Assembly: GCA_965153455.1 (NCBI GenBank)
Contig: OZ234498.1
Coordinates: 14,570,001-14,634,000 of the forward strand
Reading direction: 5' to 3'
DNA length: 64,000 nt
Source: Sphagnum compactum
Taxonomy: Eukaryota > Bryophyta > Sphagnopsida > Sphagnales
A program made the translations under genes and the position numbers. This document shows, one piece after another, positions 12,526-22,273 of the stretch. The notes under the pieces are model-generated. The model did no database searches and had not been told where the DNA came from. It saw only the letters and a program-made list of their open reading frames with translations. The stretch's first letter is position 1; the number at the start of each line of letters is the position of its first letter.

Positions 12526-13563
12526 ATGACTTTCTTTGTGGGTGAATCCTTGAGTGCCTCTTTCATCTTCCCACGATTCAGAGCATTTCCTTTCTCCTCC
12601 TCTTCTGTCTCTCGTATTGAAGGTGGGTATTGCAAGCGGCGGTTGTTTCAATCTTCTTCTTCTTCTTCACTTCCGTGCAGGGTGAAGAGTCTGTATGCAG
12701 GGTCACGTCTGTGCAAGCAAAGTTGGGAGGATTACCGAAAGTATAGGGTTTTCTCTAGGGTGGACAAGAGTTTGGAAGATTTTATTGACGTAGAGGCGAA
12801 GGAAATCGTCGATGAGGAGTGGCAGAGAAAAAGGCGAGAGGAGAGTGAAGAGCTGGAGAGACGGCGACAGCAAGAGAAGGAAGAGGAGTTGGAGAAAGAA
12901 GGCAAATATGCTGAGATTGGAAGCCAGTTGAAAGGCTATCCCCAAGAGGAGGTCCGCAAAGCGAAAAAGTTGGTTTCGAGTTTCATCAGAGCTGGAGAAG
13001 AAATAGAAGAGGTGATAGCGGAAGCGGCGGAGAAGGGGGAGCTTACGCCTCTTGTTCTTCTGGTTATTTGGAACCGCCTTGAATTGGCTCGTCATGATGA
13101 TGAACGAGATGCAATTCAAGCACTTGATCTTCTGTACCGCCGGGTGGAGTTGGAAATCCATCAAGCCGAGGCTAGTCTAGCGATGCAGCTGTTGCACGAG
13201 CTTTTGAATTTGCATGATGGATTTAGTCATGAAGAATGGCTTCATCGTGCTTCCAAAACTATGCTCAAGGTGTTTGTTCCCGAGGACGCTTTCACCATTC
13301 TTGGGCCTTCAGGAATTGACCTGGAGAATCATCACGGACGAATTGCGATTCCGGAGGAAGACGACGACATTCTTCTGCGAGTGGATTTCATACGAGAGGT
13401 GGATCAACTTCTGGAGGAACTGGAGAACCAAGCAGAGATCAAACCTGTTGCAGGCTTGGATGCACAATCTGTAGCTGTGCGGTTGCGGCAGCAAGAAAAG
13501 TTGAGGACAATCCAACAAGTGAAGGATCTACGAAGGGTAGCTGCCACTCTCAATTGGTCATAA
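12526..13563 (+). CDS. PAC: PALE CRESS (PAC) chloroplast protein, intronless
   Basis: A single uninterrupted ORF of 345 aa. The first ATG is 12526 (MTFFVGESLSASFIF). Residues 1 to about 60 are rich in S, F, R and K with few acids, as in a chloroplast transit peptide. Residues 95-135 form an acidic/basic, coiled-coil-like helix. The core from about residue 150 is closely like Arabidopsis PAC: KLVSSFIRAGEEIEEVIAEA, then LVIWNRLELARHDDERDAI, DLLYRRVE, LLNLHDGF, LLRVDFIREVDQLL, and the C-terminal QQEKLRTIQQV ending in TLNWS. PAC is a plastid protein needed for chloroplast development and associated with 23S rRNA and ribosome biogenesis. Two telobox-like motifs (AAACCCTAAA near 12231, AAACCCTAGA near 12277) lie about 250-300 bp upstream. 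The absence of introns is notable, since the Arabidopsis gene is split. It is convergent with the PSRP1 pseudogene. Confidence 0.93.
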   Translation: MTFFVGESLSASFIFPRFRAFPFSSSSVSRIEGGYCKRRLFQSSSSSSLPCRVKSLYAGSRLCKQSWEDYRKYRVFSRVDKSLEDFIDVEAKEIVDEEWQRKRREESEELERRRQQEKEEELEKEGKYAEIGSQLKGYPQEEVRKAKKLVSSFIRAGEEIEEVIAEAAEKGELTPLVLLVIWNRLELARHDDERDAIQALDLLYRRVELEIHQAEASLAMQLLHELLNLHDGFSHEEWLHRASKTMLKVFVPEDAFTILGPSGIDLENHHGRIAIPEEDDDILLRVDFIREVDQLLEELENQAEIKPVAGLDAQSVAVRLRQQEKLRTIQQVKDLRRVAATLNWS

Positions 13564-14540
13564 TGTTTCTTACCCCATGTCCTCTGGTCACTGGAAAGCT
13601 TCAGAGTAGGTTTTTGAGATTACATTCTTGCCAGGCTGAACTGTCTGTCTGGTTGTGTGTTGGGAAGTGGCCATCTCATCATCTTCTTCCCCACCCTTTG
13701 GCAATCCAAGAAGTCTATCTCTTTGGTTTTCATAAACAACATAGCTGCTCATTTGAAAAATTATTAAGTTCAAAATGGAGCTTCTGGTTTTGCAGAAGTT
13801 TGGTGAAGATATCTCACAAGGGATGATGAGATCTGAAATTATAGAGACAAAAATTTATGAGCATTTGTCCCATTTCATGACCACCATTTCTTTCCGTGGG
13901 TGGGTAAGTGTCTGATGTTGTTGCACTCCTCCACAACAATGCATTGGTCAGAAAAGCTGAGATAATAGAAGCTAAGAAACAATCTGCAAAGACATTTTTA
14001 TTCTTTGACCACTGAAATCCCTTGAACTCAAATGCTCAGTAGTCTAAAGGTCTATACTTTTGCACTATGGTCACCTCATACCTGGAGAGAGAAGCACACG
14101 TGAATGCAGAAGACCAGCCTTGATGCACCTTCCATACTCAAATGGTTCATTGATGTGTTTTTGTGAAACAAGGAAGAAGCAACTGTATCAATACAAATAC
14201 ATGCATATAATGAACATCCATGTAACTTCCGTTCCAGCTGAAAACACAACAATTTCAGGCACACATATGTTTTTGGATTCAATCAGTTCTCTTCAGTTTA
14301 CTGTGCACATAATGTGCAATGAATTTACAGAATTGAGTCAGATTTTGATCAAATTGCCCCAAAACCCACACATGAAGAAGCTTCCCATTTTCACTTACAA
14401 ATTGATGCTGTCAGTCAAAGACTTGCATCAGCCTGTCAGTAGCAACCAAGAGCCTACTGTAGCTACTCATCATACGTTGCTTGCTTCTGACCCAATTCCC
14501 ATGTCTCATTGTTTAACCACAGCATTTATTTAAACCAGTG
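13564..14540. other. Spacer between the convergent PAC gene and PSRP1 pseudogene
   Basis: Contains the presumed PAC 3' UTR. The distal part could hold the C-terminal exon of the PSRP1 pseudogene on the minus strand, but I could not recognise that domain here. A plus-strand open frame from 14060 to 14533 has no recognisable similarity and is probably fortuitous. Confidence 0.4.
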
Positions 14541-15551
14541 TCATCTGACAATAACTCTCCTATGTGGGGCTGGTTACGCATCTTGGATCTGTGCCCATGG
14601 CCACCACCCTTTCCCTTGATCTTGAGGAGCTTTCTAGAAATGACATCAGAGACTCTGTCAATGCCTGCATACGTGTTGTCTGTCTCCTCTTCTGTTCACA
14701 CTTCTCCATGTTTTTTCATGAATAGGGTAATGTGCCCCAGCTTGGATACAGATCACAAAATAGCAATATTCAGCCACTAGGTCACAAACAGCGCACACTT
14801 TAGTTTCATCAAGAATTATTGTTTGCTGCAAAACTGCGTGGATGGTGAGGAAGTGAAATGCACCTTTGAACCTCTGAAGCTTCTGTCCCTGCCCTGTCTC
14901 ACCCCCTCTGACCAACATTTGCACATCCACTTCCTTCACAAGATTGCCATGGTTGTGAACTGCATTCCCCACCTTCTCCTCCACATAATTCTTTACGCAT
15001 CTGTTAGCTGCCATCCTCCTCAATTTATCCACCTCTCAAAATACTAAAACAAAACCCTAACACCACATAGAACAGAAAAAAAGAAAATTGAAAGAGCACT
15101 CTCACCAATTGTGAATGTCACAAGATTGAAAAAAAATAATGCCAACCCAAATGCAAAGAGCAGAAAAAATCCCGCAAAACAGCAGGGATGTACATACAAT
15201 TTGTTACCTCCATATGCTTGCCTTGGAAATCCATCTCAATGAGGCCAATGCACCACCCCAAGCCATGCAGGTTGTCACCCTCACCTTCTTCTTCTTCTGC
15301 ATAGCAACATTCTTGCAGCTAGACAAAACTTGTGAAGAAAAATGATGGGTCCAAGCAATCCTGTCCAGGTTGGGTACTTAACTCAAACTTGAGAATCCAT
15401 AGCATGAAATCTGAGAAAAGAAGAGGAAAGAGAACTTCTTCACTACAGCAGTAGCAGCAGCAGCCAGGTTGTTCACCTTACCATCACTAGTGCTGCTCCT
15501 GCATCCAGGCACGCCTGCTACCTGTACCCTAACCCACCCAACTGCTGCCAT
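14541..15551 (-). pseudogene. Broken PSRP1 / hibernation-promoting-factor-like plastid ribosome factor gene
   Basis: Minus-strand pieces in the right order match plastid PSRP1 (the HPF/RaiA family, which binds idle 70S ribosomes in the chloroplast). The transit peptide begins MAAVGWVRVQ at 15551. CMAWGGALAS (about 15275-15246) and FQGKHME (up to a GTAAC donor at 15207) match the start of the HPF domain. After an intron of about 200 bp, NYVEEKVGNAVHNHGNLVKE and RGGETGQGQKLQR follow. After another short intron come TLFMKKHGEV and TYAGIDRVSDVISRKL. Four lesions were seen: an in-frame TAA in the transit region (15378-15380), a frameshift near 15240, a one-base deletion near 14995, and TGA in place of an expected arginine codon at 14696-14698. 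Retained introns mean it is not a processed copy. The C-terminal dimerisation domain was not found. Sequencing error is possible but unlikely to explain all four. Confidence 0.8.
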
Positions 15552-16084
15552 TTGGATCTGGAGCTCCAATGAACTGACAAACACACCTGAAGAACTGCAA
15601 CACTAACTAGTAGACAAAATTCTCTTCCAGAAAATTTTCGCCTTCACCTTGAAAGTCCTTGAATCATCAAACAAACATGTACCAGAAGAAAAACTCATTA
15701 TGGGGTCAAGATCTGTAGGAGATTTCAAACTGTTTCGCTAGCAACTGTATCATCAGACTGCCCTTCTTGATGATTTGTTGGGAGGACAAGTCACTGCAGA
15801 TTTGTCAGGCTTCTTCTTGACTACCTATTTTACAGCGCTACTGCATTCATGTGTGGTTGAAAAACCATTCTCTGGAGATTTTACTGAAACAAAACTACAA
15901 CAGTACTCAGTAATCAACAAAGTTTCTTTTGGGTGACTTTGCTTTCTTGCATATCTTCAAGCTTTTTGGAGTTTGTGGTGTTTTTGCATTGAGCACTTTT
16001 GGCTGTGTGAAGGGATAAATGGGTGACCCATCATGAGATTCCAAGTTCCAACTCCAGAATTTTGGGGGTTAGATTCTGTCAGCT

Positions 16085-16575
16085 AGCTGTTTGACTAAAA
16101 CCCTAAACTAAACTATCAATGTGAAAGGGAAAGATTCTAAGACTTTTGCACCCAACCCAAAGTCAACTCCAACCCTAAACCCTCAATACCATGACCAAAA
16201 GGACTCACATTCAACTTAATTTTACACTCAACCCAAGTTCACTAAAACCCTAAACCATCAATGCCATGAACAAAAGGGGACTCTCACTCACATTAGACTC
16301 CATTTTTACACCCAACCCAAATTCCACTAAAACCCTCAATGCCATGACCAATTGGAGTCCATTTTACCCCCAACCCAAGTTCAACTTAAAGCTGAAAATC
16401 TCAATGCCATGACCAAAAAGGTCTCACATTCAACTTCATTCTACACCCAACCCAAATTACACTAAACCTTGCACCCTCAATGCTATGACCAAGTGTGCAC
16501 TCCATTTTACACCCAACCCAAAGTGAACTAAAACCCTAAATCCTCAATGCCATGACCAAGAAGAAGTCTCACATT
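16085..16575. repeat. Telobox-containing minisatellite, about 66-78 bp period
   Basis: The phrase CTCAATGCCATGACCAAAAG recurs (with changes) at about 16181, 16256, 16334, 16400, 16474 and 16542. It alternates with ACACCCAACCCAA and ACTAAAACCCTAAA. Several units carry the telobox AAACCCTAA. The array lies about 530-1020 bp beyond the presumed start of the PSRP1 pseudogene, on its upstream side. Confidence 0.9.
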
Positions 16576-19246
16576 GGATAAGTGTTTTGTCAAAGGATTT
16601 TGAGATGTAGCCAAAGTGGCAATCATCCAGAAAATTGAAGAGCAACTTTTTTTTGGCATGTTTTAAATTGTGTGGAGTTATTAGGCTCAATAGTATAGGA
16701 TGTTTGTCTAATGTTGTTGTTAATTATTTATTGAAAAATAAAGTTTTTTTTTTCATATAAATCATCCTTTGAACTTGATTTAATGTAAGCAATGTCTCAA
16801 TTATTTCATGTTTTGCAAGGTTATCCCCATATTTTGACTACGAGTTTCATATTTTTGTGGTTTGATAACCTAAAAACATGCCCATGAGGTATTAAATATT
16901 TCAATAATTTTGTCATTGAAAATTCAAGTAACAACTAAAAAATTAAAGGAAATTGGGGCATGCTTTTGATATTGTTCGAAAGTGTTGAATGAGTAAGAAT
17001 ATTATGGATGCGATTTCATAATTGTTAGACGTAAGGTGCAAGTATTATTGAATATTGAGTAATTTTTCCCATTGGAAATTCAATAAAATTTCAAATTTCA
17101 AATTTCAATTATTTGGGTAACAAGTTCACATTCGGGCCAAACGGCATGGACCAGACTATGTGTATTAAACACACTAAAAATTACATATATCATTTACCTA
17201 TGGGCCAAATCAACCAAATTTGATTTCCATAAAAAACATGTACCTAACCTTCTTCGTCCATAGTTGAGAAATCCAACAACTTTGTGCCCAAAAATCAATC
17301 AAGCTCAATGGAAAGTCATGTCCAAATTCAAAATTGCATAGTTAGCCTCCACAAAAGTGAACTCATTATTGATCTCTATGGCCCAACTTCACTTTGAGAA
17401 ATGGTCCAACATCCTTGAAAAATCAAAACCTTTCCTGCAAAACATTGAATATAACAACCATAATATGTTATTTTCACCTATTCTTGCAAGAAATACACAT
17501 GTTCAAGTGTTCCCCGAATTCAATTAAACAATCGGTTTTTTGGTAGATTTCAAGATGTGAAAGTATTGGCATGGTTTGAAAAAACAAGCTCCCAATGTAA
17601 ACTAATTGGATGTCTCTCTTATAGTAGGTACTAGGCACAACTTCACTTTTGATTTGACAACCAACAACATCCCTCACCTTCCTTCCCCATCCAAAACCAC
17701 TTTCTTACATTTGGGTACCTATTGTTACTTCTATCGATTAGTTGGGGGGAGTGCATGCACCCAAAGTTTTTGGGGAACACATTGGGAACATGGGGAACAT
17801 ATTGAGAATCATTGGGAACACCAAAATCTTTCAAAGATTTTGTCTTGTATTGAACAATGTTTCATGCATGTCTTTCATCAAACAATGGATTTTGCGTTGG
17901 CTTCTTTGACTCGGAGGAGCAAAATAAAGGATGTATAACGGTTGTGTGTCATCCAATGACCTTACTTTGGTAGGATGAAGTTTATGGAAGCTACCCTATT
18001 GATCAAATTGACAAAAGAGGGTGTGCAATTGTTCACATGTTCCCATGTGAACTATGTGGGATGGAAATGAACTCTTAACTTTTTTGCCTATTTTCTTTTC
18101 CTATGAATTTTTCTTGAAGTTTATTGAGAATATTGCTCTTCTTTTATTGCTACCAAGAAATTTTTCTTTCAAGTGGTGTCTTCTAGTTGAATTATTCATT
18201 ACAAGTATTTGGACGTAAATCTTAGATTAGGTACGTAGTTGTGTCCAATGGTCTATTTGATTATTTGGTGTTGTGTTGAAATTCTTTTGGCCAATGGCCC
18301 CCCACATGATGGGTAGTAGTTCCTTTTTTAAAATTTTCTTTTTTCAAAAAGGGAAATAAAGTGTCAAAAGTTAAAATTTATTTTCTTTTTAAAGCTAGAA
18401 TTTAGCCCAACACATATGAGGTGTTTTGTGATTCAAAAAATAAAGGAAATGTGCATGCACTTAAATGGGATGTTTTTTGATTGGTTTTAGAGGCATGGGG
18501 AACATGTCCTCTTTCTAGCAATTGCTTCAACTTGTCCTTAACATCGGGGCAAAAAGGTTGTGGGTTCCAAACAAAAGTGTCAATTTCAAAGCCTAATTTC
18601 CATTTGCAACCTTTGCTTTTTAAAAAAATAATAAAATTTAAAAATTCATTGAAGAACCAAGAAGATACTAAAAGGGTATGGATTGGAGGTGAACAACATA
18701 GTGCTAACAAGGGGTGTGTCACACTATGTGGCCTTGCCATTTACATTAAAAAGTATCTTAAGGCAAAAGAAGAATTATGGAAACTCAAATATTTCACCAT
18801 GCAATAATATAATCTTCAAAAAAATCCTCTAAAAGAAACCAAAATCTTTCAAGATATTATAACTCTATAACTAATCTCAAGTTTCAACACAAGCCAAAAT
18901 ATCATCTTTCAAAACTCCTCATATAAAAATAGAGCTATCACCTAGAGGGGCCAAAATCCCTTAAGCTACTATACTCTATAATGAATCTAAACACAATATC
19001 CTTTGTGCCTTGGTAGGCAAGGCCAATAAAATAGGATCTTAGGTTTCCATGTGGTCATCGTACACACCGAAAGAAAAGATATGGTATTTAGAATCGGGCA
19101 ACAACCAACTCAAGAATCTACCTAGAATTCTGATGACAAAAGATTCAAGAGTTTGATGAAAATGTTGGGGAATCAACACATTGGCCTTTGTCATTTGGGA
19201 GGCCCATGTCTCGGATATGACATCTAGCATTGAACTTGTCATGATC
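16576..19246. other. Intergenic AT-rich spacer with dispersed-repeat remnants
   Basis: No gene was recognised. Around 17760-17820 a G/A-rich phrase (GGGAACACATTGGGAACATG and similar) resembles, in reverse complement, a stretch near 57.7-57.8 kb. This suggests a dispersed repeat family with copies in both places. Confidence 0.4.
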
Positions 19247-19249
19247 TTA

Positions 19250-19619
19250 GAGCATCTTCACCAGTGCTCAGAATGTGACTCCAAACAGAAAAATTTATTG
19301 TGAAAAAGTCAAAATGTGCCTTTTTAGCTCAGGAAATTGGTTTTTCTGCACCATTCGTGCCGTTTGCCGTGGCTGGTAAAGGGAGCAACACAGTTGTGCA
19401 CCTCCAAAAAAGAGTGCAATAAATTGGACCTGACTGCGGCTCAGTATTTCTGACTGGTCGATATAATGATTGGTCCAGGTGGTTTGCTATTAGTAGTTCC
19501 CACGTATATGCAGTTCCAGTTACAGTTTTATTGGTGAGGTTGCCAAAATAAAAACAGCTAAACTTAGACAATTAATTTTATTATCCAGAGTGACATACTG
19601 AGCACCGGTGGAGATGCTC
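19250..19619. mobile_element. PIF/Harbinger (Tourist-like) MITE, 370 bp
   Basis: The left end GAGCATCTTCACCAGTGCTC and the right end, read in reverse complement as GAGCATCTCCACCGGTGCTC, are 20-bp terminal inverted repeats with two mismatches. Both ends are flanked by the trinucleotide TTA (19247-19249 and 19620-19622), the three-base TWA target duplication typical of PIF/Harbinger elements. The GAGCATCTCCA terminus is also familiar from plant Harbinger-type MITEs. There is no transposase, so it is non-autonomous. The few mismatches point to a fairly recent insertion. Confidence 0.85.
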
Positions 19620-19622
19620 TTA

Positions 19623-20848
19623 CAACATATACAACACGTGTATCATATACACTATGATTATGTGGTGAAACATTTTCATTCTCATTTACGTGGAATGCAC
19701 CACTTGTTCGAGGTTTTAGGGTTTCAGCATTTCATACTGAGATTTATTAAAATGTCTTTACTTTGGGGATACCACTGAAAGAGGGGATATAGGGGGTGAA
19801 AGGAGGCCCAAAGACAGGGTGAAGACAGGGTTACTTTACGGATAACTCTCTCTATTGAGTCATGCTCAAATTGCACAAAATAGATCAACGAGGTGAATGT
19901 ACCAGGACATCTACTTAGTTAGGTATGGAGGATAGATAAGTAAGGATGGGAATTGAAGGGAAAACCATTCTCACCCTAAAACCCTAAACCCTTAACAACT
20001 TTTTAAATTGAAGGCCAATTTTTGAAGCGTGTTTAATTTTGAAGAGTGTTTAAATATGGAAAACTCATGTGCCATTTTCATGAAAATAAACCCCGTGATA
20101 CCTGGAGGGTACCCCACTGAATACCCGCCAGGTATTATAGTGAAAAGGATGGAGGGCTCTCTTATGCCAGGTAGTAAATAAGGCACTCTCCAGGTACACT
20201 TTAAAAAAAAGCACACGGGTATTACGCAGGGGTAACTTGTGTGCCCCATGTAAGTAAGGGTCGACCTAAATTAGTTACGGTTTTACTTGTGTACATTTTG
20301 CCCAAACATAGAACCCACTTTGGTTTTTTGGAAGGTTGCACTTTGTTTAGGAATCTCCAAAGAAATTTGAAAAGAATTGGAATACAAAGTAAAAGAAAGG
20401 AAAAACAAAAGAAAAAAAAAATTAATTTAATTTTTTTTTAAAAGTGATGGAAGTGAAATGGGAAATTCACTTTTAAATTGAGTTTTGGCATTAGGGTTTT
20501 TTTTATTATTATTATTTCCCCAATTTTATGAGGTAGGTGGGTTAGGGCTCATTCACAAAACCACTTAGCCAAATTTGGCTACACTACATAGAGGAAAGTC
20601 TAAATTTTTGGGAACCTGGCTACATCTGGTGACATTATAGCAGCTGTGGTCTAAATATGTCAAATTTCTTTTTTTTTTCCCTGAAATATGGCGATTGTGG
20701 GCCAATTTTTTCAAAAATTATTTGTAGTATTCCCACTTTTTTTCTTTTGTGTTTTTTTTTTTTTTCGGTTTTTTGGGTTGCCAAGTGGTTGCCAAGTGGC
20801 AACATTTAGCCAAAAAAAATTAAAACCCTGGTTGGCATCCATATTCAG
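19623..20848. other. Intergenic spacer
   Basis: AT-rich with telobox-like AAACCCTAAA near 19980. A short inverted repeat (ATACCTGG near 20097, CCAGGTAT near 20129) could form a hairpin. No gene was seen. Confidence 0.45.
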
Positions 20849-21010
20849 GAATTCTCATTAAGGGAGGGACGGGCGGCATACCATAAACCCTAAAACTCAA
20901 CCCTCTCAAACAAAATGGTGTTGGACACGAATTCTCATTAAGGGAGGGTGGGCAATAAGTCCTATGAACCCTAAACCCGATCCTTTCAATGGCAACCAAA
21001 TTGGTGTTTG
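20848..21010. repeat. Two-copy direct repeat of about 80 bp
   Basis: GAATTCTCATTAAGGGAGGG occurs at about 20850 and again at about 20929. Each copy is followed by a GGGC...ATA...ACCCTAAA segment and a CCTNTCAA...AAATGGTGTT-like tail. Confidence 0.8.
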
Positions 21011-21248
21011 GGACTTTGCTTCTTTGAGGCGATTTCTTCACTCCCTAGCATATGATGTTTATCGAGATAACAAATTATTATTACATGAACTTTTCGACAT
21101 ATGCGGTGTCATAGTGTTGCAAATGACCTTTCGGGCATTGGACGGAAAACAAAGATGGTCCGTGCATTTAAATTTATCATCCAAATTTATCATTCATGGC
21201 ACGTCAATTTATGTTGGGTGCTAGTGCAATATGTCCCATGTGTCACCT

Positions 21249-21975
21249 GAGAACCGCCGGTTTTCATACTTTTTCGCCGCACAAATTTTTATAACCGTCC
21301 AATAGGGGGGTTTTTTTTTAAACCTTTGCCCCTCAATGAGAAGAGCAATTAAATGATGTTGAGGTAATAATAACAAACACTTAATGGGGTTGGGTAGATG
21401 GATGAGGACGAATGAAGAAGAAGAGCAAGTGGAGGATGGGATTTGATGTTGTTGGGCCACACACACATCTCTCTCTCTCTCTCCAAGCCTGGTAACCTAT
21501 TTGGGGTTCTTGAGAACCGCCGGTTATCATGGTTCCCCCAGTTTCTGATAACCCCCCAACTTCACAGGGCACTTTTTACTTTTCACCTTAGCACAAGCGA
21601 TGATAGGTAAATATGACTGTTGTGGTAACAACCAACAGTTAATGGGGTTGGGTAAATGGATGAGGATGAATGAAGAAAAGCAAGTGAATGGATGAGATTT
21701 GATCTCCTTGTTGGGCTTATATATATCTCCCCCTCAGACCGTTTGCGTAATCGGTTTTTTGAGAACCTCCGGTTATCATATATTGGCCCGTTCCTTATAA
21801 CCGCCCAAAACAGGGGACTGTTTTTTTTTTTTTTACCTTAGCGCAGAAAGAAGAGTTGGTAAATGCAGCCAACAAACAGTTAATGGGGTTAGGTAAATGG
21901 ATGAGGATTGGATGAAGTAGAAGAGGGAGAGGAGGATGAGATTTGATCTCCTCTCTCTTTCTTGTTGGCTTTTTG
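21249..21975 (+). repeat. Three-copy tandem repeat (about 250 bp) upstream of the PP2A B'' gene
   Basis: Units begin with GAGAACCGCCGGTTATCAT (or a variant) at about 21249, 21512 and 21761. Each then has an ATAACCGCCC-like motif, a T-rich run with ACCTTAGC, a TTAATGGGGTTGGGTAAATG block, GATGAGGA...GAATGAAG, and GATGAGATTTGATCTCC. Units are diverged by substitutions and small indels. The third ends about 300 bp before the PP2A start codon, so the array covers the likely promoter. The CGGTTATCAT and TATAACCG motifs are partly inverted and could pair, and GGTTA/TAACC resembles MYB-type sites. Confidence 0.85.
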
Positions 21976-22273
21976 TTTTGGTTGTTTGTTTTTGCAGCGG
22001 AGCTGCTGCTGCTGCTGTTGCTCCTCCTCCTCCTCTCCTCCTCATGCTCCTCCTCGCGTTGTTGTTGTCGTCTTTCTCGTGTTGTCGTTGTTTATCTTAC
22101 AGCCTCATGTGTAGAAAAAACTGCAATACTTTTTGTTTTGGTGGCTGAAAATTTTCAGTTTTTGTTTTGTTTTTTTCTGGTATCCTAGGAGAGATAGATA
22201 TAGGGTGGTGGAGAAGAAGAGGGCGGGGTGGGGGGATTAGTGGTGCCCGGGCGGAGGAAAAGCTTGCTTCAAC

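Noticed and set aside
12229-12651. Minus-strand open frames of 117-140 codons overlapping the PAC 5' end
   Set aside because: They overlap the PAC transit-peptide region and leader, have no recognisable domain, and look like shadows of the real gene.
14060-14533. Plus-strand open frame of about 157 codons
   Set aside because: No recognisable motif, and it lies opposite the expected C-terminal part of the PSRP1 pseudogene and downstream of PAC. Most likely fortuitous.
14696-14698. TGA in the PSRP1-like gene repaired by C-to-U or U-to-C RNA editing
   Set aside because: Such editing in plants acts on organelle transcripts. This gene has a transit peptide and spliceosomal introns, so it is nuclear, and it also has frameshifts that editing could not mend.
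16085-16575. CRISPR-like array
   Set aside because: Units are tandem and degenerate without distinct spacers, no Cas-like genes exist, and the DNA is a plant nuclear genome.
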